Of a stretch of 19,751 nt of DNA, positions 8,189 through 15,228 are shown piece after piece. The notes beneath the pieces were generated by a model. That model had not been told where the DNA came from. It saw only the letters and a program-made list of their open reading frames with translations, and searched no databases. The stretch lies in contig JAXDLH010000237.1 of NCBI GenBank assembly GCA_034666705.1, positions 1-19,751 of the forward strand, read 5' to 3'. The DNA comes from JAXDLH01 sp034666705. Its GTDB lineage: Bacteria; Chloroflexota; UBA6077; SHYK01. Made by a program: the position numbers and the translations under genes. Each line of letters opens with the position of its first letter. Within the stretch, counting starts at the first letter, position 1.

Positions 8189-9124
8189 GTGGGCGCTGAC
8201 GAGCCGATGACTGCGCCCAAGCCGACCGTGTCGATCATCGTGCTGACCTTCCAGTCGGAGCGCACGGTGCGCGGCTGTCTCGCATCGATCGCCGCGCACG
8301 CCGGACCGAACGCGGAGGTCATCGTCGTCGACAATGCCTCGATAGACGGCACCCTTGACGTCGTCCGCGAGGTGGCGCCCGAGGCGCACATCATCGCGCT
8401 GACCGAGAATCGCGGCTTTGCCGCCGGGATGAATGCGGGCATCGCGCATGCCAGCGCGGATACTTTTCTGCTGCTGAACCCGGACGCCGAACTGACTCCA
8501 ACCACCTTGCCGCCGCTCATGAGGTCGCTCGCCTCGGATCCGACCATCGCGGCGGTCGGCCCACGCCTGACCTACCCGGATGGAACACCACAGGATTCCG
8601 CCTTTACCTATCCCACGCTGCTCATGACCTGGCTCGAGTTCTTCCCGCATCCCGGCCGCCTCCTGCACACCCGTCTGAATGGGCGCCTCACCTCCTCAGA
8701 CGGTCAGCCGATCGAGATCGACCATCCGCTCGGCGCCTGCATGCTTATTTCCCGCAGCGCATGGCTCGACGTCGGCCCCATGGATGTGCAGTTCTTCCTG
8801 TACTGCGAGGAGGTTGATTGGTGCATGCGCGCCAGGGCACACGGCTGGCGAATCTTGCACGTGCCGGCGGCGGTCGCCATTCACGAGGGTGGGGCCAGCT
8901 CCTCGCTGGCGCCCGCCGTGAGCCTGCTCTATCTCTACGTGAGTCGCCGTTACCTGCACCGGAAGCACCGCCGCCACCTCTTCCGACGCCTCGCCGGGGC
9001 AATCACCTGGCTCGGCCTCCGGCGCGAGCGGAAGCGCCTCGCCGCACGCCTGGACCCGAATGAGCCATCCACCGCGCCTTTCCTCGACGCGTTGCGGCGC
9101 GCCGCGCGGGTGAGCCTGCGGTGA
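8189..9124 (+). CDS. Family 2 glycosyltransferase, rhamnosyltransferase-like
   Basis: This inverting GT-A enzyme probably transfers a sugar from a nucleotide donor to a cell-surface glycan on the cytoplasmic face of the membrane. With the GTG start it has 311 aa. It shows VSIIVLTFQSE, DNASIDGT (48-55), ENRGFAAGMN (73-82), the donor/metal motif NPDAEL (97-102), and a downstream LGACMLISR...EEVDWCMRARAHGW block typical of WbbL/RfbF-like enzymes. The C-terminus is very basic. GTG at 8189 is preferred because GGAGGG lies 4 nt before it; ATG at 8207 (305 aa) is the alternative. Its TGA overlaps the start of the next glycosyltransferase. The donor and acceptor are unknown. Confidence 0.9.
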   Translation: MGADEPMTAPKPTVSIIVLTFQSERTVRGCLASIAAHAGPNAEVIVVDNASIDGTLDVVREVAPEAHIIALTENRGFAAGMNAGIAHASADTFLLLNPDAELTPTTLPPLMRSLASDPTIAAVGPRLTYPDGTPQDSAFTYPTLLMTWLEFFPHPGRLLHTRLNGRLTSSDGQPIEIDHPLGACMLISRSAWLDVGPMDVQFFLYCEEVDWCMRARAHGWRILHVPAAVAIHEGGASSSLAPAVSLLYLYVSRRYLHRKHRRHLFRRLAGAITWLGLRRERKRLAARLDPNEPSTAPFLDALRRAARVSLR

Positions 9125-9921
9125 GGACTACGGGAGGTGGCGGTATTACCGCGTGCGTGGTTGCCCGCGACGAGGCGCTCGCCCTTCCCGAAGTACTGCC
9201 GACGCTTCGCTGGGCCGACGAGGTGCTCGTAGTCGTGGACGACGCCACCGTCGACGCCACGGCGCTCGTCGCCCGCTCGCTCGCCGATCACGTCGAGGTA
9301 CGGACCTTCGGCTCGTTCCCCGCGTTCCGGAATGCGGCGCTTGCGCTCGCATCGCAGCAGTGGGTCTTCTTTGTGGATGCCGACGAGCGCGTCTCAGCCG
9401 CGCTCGCGGGGGAGGTGCAGGCGGCCGTCGCGGCGAGTGAAGCGAGCATCGCCAGTGATGATCGAAGCGCCCCGGTCGGGTACTGGGTGCCTCGGCACAA
9501 CGTCATGTTCGGGCGGCTGATTCAGGGCGGCGGGTGGTCCCCCGACTACCAGCTACGCCTGCTCCACCGCGATCATGCGCGGTACGACGAGACGTGGCTC
9601 GTCCATGAGCGGGTAATCCTGGACGGCACGGAGGGACATCTTCAGGAGCGGCTCTTGCACCTGAGTTACCGCTCACCCAGCGAGTTTCTCGCCAAGCAGC
9701 ATCGGTACGCGCTTGCGGAGGTCGCGAGCGACCGCGCTCGCGGAGTGCGTTATCGACAGCGAGCGCTGGTCGGCCAACCGCTCCATGAGTTCGCGCGGCG
9801 ATTCTTCGCGCTCGGCGGCTGGCGCGACGGCCCGATTGGCCTGTTCCTCTGCGCAGCGATGGCGTACGCGGCCTACGAGCGCGTGCGCCTCGTCCGTACC
9901 CAGGAAACCCGCTCGCGCTGA
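9121..9921 (+). CDS. Family 2 glycosyltransferase, KdtX/WaaE-like
   Basis: The protein has 266 aa and resembles the KdtX/WaaE branch of GT2. It shows ITACVVARDEALALPEVL near the N-terminus, LRWADEVLVVVDD, the mid-domain FPAFRNAALALA, and the donor/metal motif FFVDADERVS (about 79-88). The family usually has a D-S-x-D-x-T segment after VVVD; here it is DDATVDAT. The C-terminal part has an aromatic and hydrophobic stretch (about 230-255) that may associate with the membrane. It starts at a GTG that overlaps the previous gene's stop (GTGA), so the two transferases are translationally coupled and probably act in one surface-glycan pathway. An LPS role is not implied. Confidence 0.88.
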   Translation: MRTTGGGGITACVVARDEALALPEVLPTLRWADEVLVVVDDATVDATALVARSLADHVEVRTFGSFPAFRNAALALASQQWVFFVDADERVSAALAGEVQAAVAASEASIASDDRSAPVGYWVPRHNVMFGRLIQGGGWSPDYQLRLLHRDHARYDETWLVHERVILDGTEGHLQERLLHLSYRSPSEFLAKQHRYALAEVASDRARGVRYRQRALVGQPLHEFARRFFALGGWRDGPIGLFLCAAMAYAAYERVRLVRTQETRSR

Positions 9922-9972
9922 ATACAGGGCCCGTCGAAGCATCGCACGGCTCACCGCGGCGGCGAGTCGAAA

Positions 9973-11115
9973 TTATCCGAGGGGCGGATCATCCGGTGTC
10001 GCGGCCCGAAGGTCCTCCAGCGAGGTGATTCGCGCCACTCGAGCCAGGAAGTCGCCGAGGTTCGCGCTTCGCGCCCGCAGCGCGCGCAGGCGATCTGGGA
10101 TCTCCGTCGAACCGCCAGCACCCGGGCCCTCTGCGTAGCTGCCGTAGAACGCAAAATAGGCCTGGTTCAGCTTGCGGATCTGATATCCCTGCGCCACGAG
10201 CGATTGCCGCGCCTCCTCCATGAACGCCTCCGCTCCATCGACGTCTCCCTCGGCCAGGAGCTGGTCCACGGCACGGCGTACCTCGCGGAGCTGCGCTTGC
10301 AGCGAGGGACCCGACGACGAAGGAGCCTGTGGAGCCGGCTGCGCAGACCGCGACGCCGGACCAAGCGCCCTCGCCAGACTGCCACCAATCTCGCTGCCCA
10401 CGAGGTCGGCGGTGGTTTCGTTGATCGCCCGCGCCTCTGCCTTCAAGCTGTATGCCTGCCCGAGCGGGGTGGCGAAGAGTTGCGTGTGGGTCCATTCATG
10501 CGCCACGGTCTGGAGCACGAAAGAGGGCGGCGTGTCGGGTGGGATGAGCGTCGGGTAGGTGGCGATCCCGCCAATCTCGACGACGAGTGCGGAGAGATTC
10601 AAGCGGCTGATCTGGGCCTCGAGCGCCTCCACCCGGTCCGGTGACGCGTCAGGAATCAGCAGCTCCGAATAGGCGACGCGAATGACCGAACGCGGCGACA
10701 CGATCAGCGCCCGCGGTGGCCGATCGAATGTGAAGAGCACCGGCGGGAACACCCCGGCGCCAAACGGCAGCACGCCGTCCGCGCGCAATCCGCGAGCGAT
10801 CTCGGCCGCAATCGCCAGCCGCAGCTCTTCTGTGCCCCGGTCGCTCGCGCTTCGCAGTCCATCCAGGTACGCCTGAAGAATTGATTCCGCATCCGATTTG
10901 CTCGACGGCCGCGCAGTCTCGGCGACCGCAAGACTCACGGCACTCGGGAGTTGTGCACCTTCCCAGGCAACGACGCTCCATGCCTGATCTGCAGCCAACT
11001 GGCGGACCCGCCACTCCAGCACGTCCGGCGTACTGCCAATAAAGAGAGCGAATAGTCCCAGGAGGCCGATACCCGCGGTGCCGAACCTCACCCGCGTAGC
11101 CCGCCTCCTACCCAT
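9973..11115 (-). CDS. Putative membrane-anchored zinc metalloprotease (HEXXH)
   Basis: I do not recognise a named family. The 380-aa protein starts with a basic stretch and one transmembrane segment (about 12-28), which suggests an N-in anchor with the rest outside. HEWTH (206-210) fits HEXXH, and NETTAD places a Glu at 233, 26 residues after the catalytic Glu, as in gluzincins with a third zinc ligand. A low-complexity Ala/Pro/Ser/Gln linker (about 252-275) is followed by a helical, charged C-terminal part (ending in a Gly/Ser/Pro-rich tail) that holds AYFAFYGSYAEGPGAGG. The ATG lies directly after a TATTAT box, so the message may be leaderless. It is divergent from the M24-like gene, and substrates are unknown. 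Confidence 0.75.
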   Translation of the reverse strand: MGRRRATRVRFGTAGIGLLGLFALFIGSTPDVLEWRVRQLAADQAWSVVAWEGAQLPSAVSLAVAETARPSSKSDAESILQAYLDGLRSASDRGTEELRLAIAAEIARGLRADGVLPFGAGVFPPVLFTFDRPPRALIVSPRSVIRVAYSELLIPDASPDRVEALEAQISRLNLSALVVEIGGIATYPTLIPPDTPPSFVLQTVAHEWTHTQLFATPLGQAYSLKAEARAINETTADLVGSEIGGSLARALGPASRSAQPAPQAPSSSGPSLQAQLREVRRAVDQLLAEGDVDGAEAFMEEARQSLVAQGYQIRKLNQAYFAFYGSYAEGPGAGGSTEIPDRLRALRARSANLGDFLARVARITSLEDLRAATPDDPPLG

Positions 11116-11120
11116 CGCTC

Positions 11121-11127
11121 GATAATA
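11121..11127. promoter_or_regulatory. Overlapping divergent -10 boxes
   Basis: GATAATA carries GATAAT on the plus strand (11121-11126) and TATTAT on the minus strand (11127-11122). Each is at a suitable distance from one of the two divergent genes: start sites near 11133 (plus) and 11115 (minus, at the ATG itself). No clear -35 is seen on either side. Confidence 0.4.
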
Positions 11128-11132
11128 GCCGT

Positions 11133-11145
11133 AGGGATGATCCCT
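11133..11145. promoter_or_regulatory. 13-bp inverted repeat between divergent genes
   Basis: AGGGATGATCCCT is two perfect 6-bp arms around one central base. It covers the ATG at 11137 and lies just downstream of the plus-strand -10 box, so a bound protein could block transcription or translation. An operator role is an inference. Confidence 0.3.
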
Positions 11146-12306
11146 GCATGGAGTACCGCTGTGGACTCGGGACCTGCGACCACACCGTCACGGCTGGGAC
11201 GCTTCTCACCTGTCGAGCGCGATCGTCGCTGGGAGCTGGTGCGGTCGCTCATGCGGATGGCGGGAATGACGATCCTCGTCGTGCCTACGGCGGCTGACGC
11301 ACGCTACCTCACCCAGTTGGGCCCCGAGGTCGCGGTGGCCATCCTGTCGCTCGACCAGGACCCTACGGCCTTCACGGCGTCGAGCCCTGGACAAGTGCGC
11401 GAACAGTCGTGGATCACGGACCTGCGACCAGCGCCGCGTGGCCTCACCGCGGCGATCGTCGATCGCCTCGCCGAATTGCATGCGGACCGCACCATTGTCG
11501 GCGTGGTCGGTCTTGACGGGAGCGGACCGCTGCCCGAAGGATCCCTGAACTACACCACATTTATCGCACTCCGCGAAGTTTTTTCGCACGCGCGCTGGGT
11601 CGGCGCCACGAGTCTCCTCCAGGAAGTGCGGGCCGTGAAGAGCGCCGAGGAGATCGCGATCCTGACGCGCGCCGCAGTCGCCGCCGATGCGGCGCTGAGC
11701 GCCGGCGCAGCCGCGGCCGGACCCGCCGCGACAGGGCGCGAGCTGTGGATTGCCATGGCTCAGGAGGCAGTGCGCGCGGGTGCCGATCCTCCGCCAGGTA
11801 TCGATCTCACGCTGGGCGACACTGATGACGAATGGGATACCGCGCTCGGCCAGGAGGGAGGGCTCACCGCCGAGGTGCGTATAGCTTGCAATGGGTACAG
11901 GTCGCGAAGCACTCAATCCTGGATCATAGAGCCCGTGACATCATCCGGGCGGACCCTCCAGGATCGGCTCGCAGCGTGTTGGGATACCCTCTGGCCAACG
12001 CTGCGGCCCAGCACGCCCGTCTCTAGCCTGGCGGCGCTGGCACACGGTAGCTCGTCAGCCGATTGCGTGATCGGAATCGAGTTGCGCGGTCTCGGGCTGG
12101 GAGCTGACCTGCCAGACTTTCCACCGCCGGCGACGTATCGACCGCGCGATGAGCCATTCCTACTCCGCGAAGGACTCTGCTGCTTCCTGCGCGTGACCGC
12201 GTCGGCGCCCGACGTGCAGCTCGCGCGGGGCGAATCGGTCATAGTCACAGGCAGCGGGCTGCGGTCGCTCGGACCACGGCGGAATGCGCCGCTGGTCATC
12301 GGCTGA
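11137..12306 (+). CDS. Degenerate M24 (Xaa-Pro aminopeptidase-like) protein
   Basis: The length (389 aa) and order of segments follow the M24B/creatinase family: an N-terminal domain starting RRWELVRSLM and containing ILVVPTAADARYLTQL, then EVRAVKSAEEIAILTRAA, the hinge seen in Xaa-Pro peptidases, and a pita-bread-like C-terminal half. The metal ligands are missing. The GYxSDxTRT motif reads GYRSRSTQS, the first Asp is absent, the GHGIG histidine region reads CVIGIELRGLG, and the two late Glu ligands are not found. It is probably not an active metallopeptidase; a binding role is possible. A GTG at 11161 with GGAG seven bases upstream is an alternative start (381 aa). Confidence 0.75.
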   Translation: MIPAWSTAVDSGPATTPSRLGRFSPVERDRRWELVRSLMRMAGMTILVVPTAADARYLTQLGPEVAVAILSLDQDPTAFTASSPGQVREQSWITDLRPAPRGLTAAIVDRLAELHADRTIVGVVGLDGSGPLPEGSLNYTTFIALREVFSHARWVGATSLLQEVRAVKSAEEIAILTRAAVAADAALSAGAAAAGPAATGRELWIAMAQEAVRAGADPPPGIDLTLGDTDDEWDTALGQEGGLTAEVRIACNGYRSRSTQSWIIEPVTSSGRTLQDRLAACWDTLWPTLRPSTPVSSLAALAHGSSSADCVIGIELRGLGLGADLPDFPPPATYRPRDEPFLLREGLCCFLRVTASAPDVQLARGESVIVTGSGLRSLGPRRNAPLVIG

Positions 12307-12383
12307 ACGCCACGAAGGCACCCGCGGAACTCTGCGCGCCCGCGCGGCGTCTCAGAGAGAGAACATCAATCGGAGGTGGCTTC

Positions 12384-13145
12384 GTGACTCAGGACCGACG
12401 CGGCTGGCCAGGGACGATTGCGCGATGCGGCGTTGCCATTGCAGCGACCGCCGCCATTCTCCTCGCGATGGCGCCACACGGCGCGGCCATCGCCGCGGAC
12501 TCGACTGCGCCCCAACAGCAGATCGTCGTGTCCGGGGAAGGGACGGTACGCGCGCAACCGGATCTCGCCGTCGTGAGCGTCGGCGTGACCCAGATCGCAC
12601 CCACCTCGACCGAAGCGATGAATCTCGTGAATCGTGCGCAGAGCGCGGTCATCGACAGCATCAAGGCGCTCGGCATTGCCGACCGCGACATTCAGACGTC
12701 GGGCCTGTCCCTGCAGCCGAACTACAAGCCCCGCCGTGCCAACGACGACAGCCCGCCGGAGATCGATAGCTACCGGGCGAGCAACAACGTCACGGTAACG
12801 GTGCGGAACCTCAACCAGGCCGGCCCGGTATTGGATGCGGCCACCGGGAACGGCGCCAACAGCATTGGCGGCATCCGCTTCGGTTTTGCCAACGAGCAGC
12901 AATTGCGCTTGCAAGCGCTGGCGAACGCGACCACCGACGCCGGCGCCAAGGCACAGGCGATCGCGGGCGCGGCCAGCGTCGGTCCATTGGTATTACAGTC
13001 GATCACCGAAGATAGTGTGGCGAGCCCACAGCCGCTGGCGTTCGCCGCCGCCCCGCGCGCCGCCGGCGTCGATTCCGTCCAGGCTCCGGTTCAGGCCGGG
13101 GAGCTGACGATCACCGCGCGCGTACATTCGACCTACACGTTCTAG
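12384..13145 (+). CDS. Secreted SIMPL-domain (DUF541) protein
   Basis: The 253-aa protein has a signal peptide (about 1-38, ending near AAIAA) and a SIMPL domain: IVVSGEGTVRAQPDLAVVSVGV (47-68) at the start, LGIADRDIQTSGLSLQPNY in the middle, and an SIGGIRFGF segment before a helix rich in Ala. SIMPL proteins are exported and often lipid-free; a general biochemical role is not established, although relatives include BP26 and YggE. The GTG start has GGAGGT six bases upstream. It follows the M24-like gene by 77 nt in the same direction, without an obvious terminator in between. Confidence 0.88.
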   Translation: MTQDRRGWPGTIARCGVAIAATAAILLAMAPHGAAIAADSTAPQQQIVVSGEGTVRAQPDLAVVSVGVTQIAPTSTEAMNLVNRAQSAVIDSIKALGIADRDIQTSGLSLQPNYKPRRANDDSPPEIDSYRASNNVTVTVRNLNQAGPVLDAATGNGANSIGGIRFGFANEQQLRLQALANATTDAGAKAQAIAGAASVGPLVLQSITEDSVASPQPLAFAAAPRAAGVDSVQAPVQAGELTITARVHSTYTF

Positions 13146-13157
13146 CGGTCCGCTCCT

Positions 13158-13200
13158 GGTCCTGGCACGCCTCAGCTCTCCTTCAGGGCGTGCCAGGACC
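13158..13200 (+). terminator. Strong 14-bp hairpin after the SIMPL gene
   Basis: The arms at 13158-13171 and 13187-13200 are perfect reverse complements (14 bp, GC-rich) around a 15-nt loop. The hairpin starts 12 nt after the SIMPL stop codon and ends 6 nt before the next gene's -10 box. There is no T-tract. It may be a terminator of the T-less kind or, because it occupies the -35 region of the next promoter, a binding or regulatory site. Confidence 0.5.
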
Positions 13201-13203
13201 CCG

Positions 13204-13212
13204 TGCTAGAAT
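13204..13212 (+). promoter_or_regulatory. Extended -10 promoter of the disulfide oxidoreductase gene
   Basis: The plus strand reads GTGCTAGAAT at 13203-13212, with TAGAAT at 13207-13212 preceded by TGC, an extended -10. Transcription would start near 13219, 20 nt before the ATG. The -35 position falls in the 3' arm of the 14-bp hairpin. Confidence 0.5.
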
Positions 13213-13238
13213 TTGACACGGAGATATGGAGCGACGCC

Positions 13239-13943
13239 ATGGCGATCCTCACCGAGCAGGATCGAGCGACCATCACGCAGATGTTCGAGCAAACCCTGCA
13301 GGAGCCAGTGCGCCTCGCATTCTTCACGATCCCGTCGTCGTCCCTGATTGTCCCCGGGCGCGAGACGTGCGAATCGTGCGGTGAGGTGCAGGCGCTCCTC
13401 GAAGAACTCGTGGAGATCTCGCCCAAGCTCACACTCGAGATCCATAACATCCAGCAGGAGCGCGAGCTCGCGACGCAATACGGCGTCGAGCGCGTGCCCG
13501 CGGTCCTCGTTCTCGGACCGGAGAGCGGCGGCGTTCGCTTCTTCGGGGCGCCGGCCGGCTATGAGTTCGCCACTCTCATTCAGGACATCCAGAGCGCTTC
13601 GCAAGGCAAGACGCGACTGGCGCCGGCCACGCGCGAGGCGCTGGCGGCGATCCCCGATCCGATCCACATTCAGGTGTTCGTCACCCCTACCTGACCGTGG
13701 TGTCCGCAGGTGGCCAGTGTGGCTCACCAGATGGCGCAGGACTTCCCGAACGTGCGGGCGGACATCGTCGAGGCGAACGAGTTCCCGGATCTGGCGCGCG
13801 CCTATGGCGTCTCAGGCGTGCCGAAAGTCGTCATCAACGACTCGGTGGAGTTCGTCGGCGCGGTACCCGAGCCGCATTTCGTGGCTGCGATCCAACAGGC
13901 GCTGGGCGTCGAATCCGGCGAGGCCGGCCCCGACAACGTCTAA
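13239..13943 (+). CDS. Protein disulfide oxidoreductase (two thioredoxin folds) with in-frame TGA, candidate selenoprotein
   Basis: This is a glutaredoxin-like PDO: two fused thioredoxin folds that catalyse thiol-disulfide exchange in the cytoplasm. The ATG at 13239 has GGAG 6-9 nt upstream and gives 234 codons to a TAA. The first fold carries CESC (44-47), then SPKLTLEIHN and YGVERVPAVL. The second fold begins HIQVFVTPT, where the family continues CPYCP. Here codon 152 is TGA, so the active site would read U-P-W-C (152-155). After it the frame continues intact (EANEFPDLARAYGV, GVPKVVIND, GAVPE). Readings: selenocysteine insertion, or a nonsense mutation or base-call error. UGA as Trp is excluded by other genes here, and a separate second ORF from GTG 13710 would lack the active site. 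Confidence 0.8.
13692..13694 (+). other. In-frame TGA at the active-site cysteine position
   Basis: The codon is flanked by ACC (Thr) and CCG (Pro), then TGG TGT CCG, giving T-U-P-W-C-P. It stands exactly where homologues have the first Cys of the C-terminal CxxC. The next base is C; UGAC is regarded as a weak termination context in E. coli. A single base change from TGC or TGT would also create it. Confidence 0.7.
13702..13742 (+). promoter_or_regulatory. SECIS-like stem-loop downstream of the TGA
   Basis: The upper stem is GGUG (13709-13712) with CACC (13725-13728), and GCC (13713-13715) with GGC (13721-13723), with U13724 bulged and an apical loop AGUGU (13716-13720). A lower helix GUCC/GGAC plus GC/GC may extend it to 13702-13742. 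The loop begins 21 nt after the TGA and has G among its first two bases, as I recall for the general bacterial SECIS model. The bulged U is on the 3' side, opposite to E. coli fdhF. Confidence 0.45.
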
Positions 13944-13963
13944 CCAACGCCGCTCGCGTTGAG

Positions 13964-13998
13964 CGCCTCGGCAGGCCAGAGCGGCCTGTGCCGAGGCG
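13964..13998. terminator. Hairpin between convergent genes
   Basis: Arms at 13964-13973 and 13989-13998 pair over 10 bp, then a two-base bulge (TG), then GGCC/GGCC around the loop AGAGC. It lies in the 79-nt gap between the disulfide oxidoreductase TAA and the end of the cysteine desulfurase gene. It is GC-rich and lacks a T-tract; a bidirectional terminator is plausible. Confidence 0.5.
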
Positions 13999-14022
13999 GT
14001 GCGCCCTGGAACGTCAACCGCG

Positions 14023-15195
14023 CTATCCCGCCGAGATGCGCCGCGCGGCGCGCGCTCGGTCGATAATCCCCGGCAGCACCGCGACCACCCGATCGATGTC
14101 CTCATCGGTGTTGTCCATGCCGACGGTGAGGCGCAGGCTGCCGCCACCCATCTCCTCGTCCAAGCCCATCGCGCGGAGCACGTGCGACACCTCGATGGTG
14201 CCCGAGGTACAGGCGCTGCCCGCGGAGGCGGCAATCCCCTCCGCGTCGAGTGCCATCAATACTGCCTCCGCGTCCGCACCTCGAAAGGCGAAACTGGCAT
14301 TGAACGCGAGCCGCTCGCTCGGGTGACCCGTCAGCTCGGCATCATCGACGCTCTCGAGCAACTCGTCGATGAGGCGGTCGCGAAGTCGCTGGCTGTGCGC
14401 GACGAACGCCTCGCGGCCCTCCTGGGCCAGCCGCAACGCGAGCGCCGTCCCCACGATGCCAGCCGTATCCTCGGTGCCGGACCGCAGGCCACGCTCCTGC
14501 CCCCCACCTTGCATTTGGGGAAGCAGCGGCGTACCTCGCCGCACGTACAGCACCCCCATCCCCTTTGGGCCATTGAATTTGTGAGCGGAGAGGGAGAGCA
14601 TGTCTACCCCGAGCCGCCCGACGTCGAGGTCCATGCCCGACGCTCCTTGCACCGCGTCCGTGTGGACGGGTACACCGCGCGCATGGGCGAGTGCCGCGAT
14701 CTCCGGGATCGGCTCGATCGTGCCCACCTCGTTGTTGGCAAGCATGATCGTGACCAGCACGGTTTCCGGTCGTATTGCCCTCGCCACGTCATCTGGATCG
14801 ATGCGCCCGTAACGATCGACGGGCACGGCCGTGACCTCGTAGCCCGCGTACTTCTGGAGATACTCCAGCGAGTGAACGACGGCGTGGTGCTCGACCGCGG
14901 AGGTCACGATGTGCCGCCCACGCCCAGGTGTCGCCGAGGCAACGCCCTTGATTGCGAGGTTATCGCTCTCGCTGCCGCCGCTCGTGAAGATAATCTCCGC
15001 GCTGCGACAGCCTAGCAGCTCTGCGACGGTGTCACGCGAACCGTCGATCGCGCGGCGTGCCTCGCGAGCCAGGGCGTACGATCCCGAGGGGTTGCCATAG
15101 CCTGCGGAAAAGTACGGGAGCATCGCCTCGACCACGTCGCGGTGCACGGCAGTCGTCGCCGCATGGTCCAGGTAGATAAGGTCTGTTTCATTCAT
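14023..15195 (-). CDS. Cysteine desulfurase, NifS/IscS family
   Basis: This pyridoxal-phosphate enzyme takes sulfur from cysteine for Fe-S clusters, tRNA thiolation and, in some members, selenium handling. The protein has 390 aa. Motifs: YLDHAATT (8-15), GNPSG (34-38), TSGGSESDN (71-79), EHH (102-104), HTDAVQ (178-183), the PLP lysine Lys206 in SAHKFNGPKG, and the catalytic Cys329 in SACTSG. The loop length around the Cys is that of the IscS/NifS group, not SufS. No iscU, iscA or mnmA is adjacent. The ATG at 15195 has no good Shine-Dalgarno sequence; it lies 33 nt after the metallophosphoesterase gene, so coupling through an operon is likely. Confidence 0.94.
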   Translation of the reverse strand: MNETDLIYLDHAATTAVHRDVVEAMLPYFSAGYGNPSGSYALAREARRAIDGSRDTVAELLGCRSAEIIFTSGGSESDNLAIKGVASATPGRGRHIVTSAVEHHAVVHSLEYLQKYAGYEVTAVPVDRYGRIDPDDVARAIRPETVLVTIMLANNEVGTIEPIPEIAALAHARGVPVHTDAVQGASGMDLDVGRLGVDMLSLSAHKFNGPKGMGVLYVRRGTPLLPQMQGGGQERGLRSGTEDTAGIVGTALALRLAQEGREAFVAHSQRLRDRLIDELLESVDDAELTGHPSERLAFNASFAFRGADAEAVLMALDAEGIAASAGSACTSGTIEVSHVLRAMGLDEEMGGGSLRLTVGMDNTDEDIDRVVAVLPGIIDRARAARRISAG

Positions 15196-15228
15196 GAGCT
15201 AGCATCACTTTCGTTTCGATCACGGAGA

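Noticed and set aside
13692..13694. UGA read as tryptophan or glycine (alternative genetic code)
   Set aside because: Many intact genes in the window end in TGA, and no other gene has an internal TGA.
13710..13943. Separate 77-aa gene starting at GTG 13710
   Set aside because: It is in the same frame as the gene at 13239, has no ribosome site, and begins in the middle of the second thioredoxin fold, after the active site. It is the continuation past the TGA.
13999..15015. 338-aa plus-strand open frame opposite the cysteine desulfurase
   Set aside because: It mirrors a gene with all NifS motifs and has no recognisable protein of its own.
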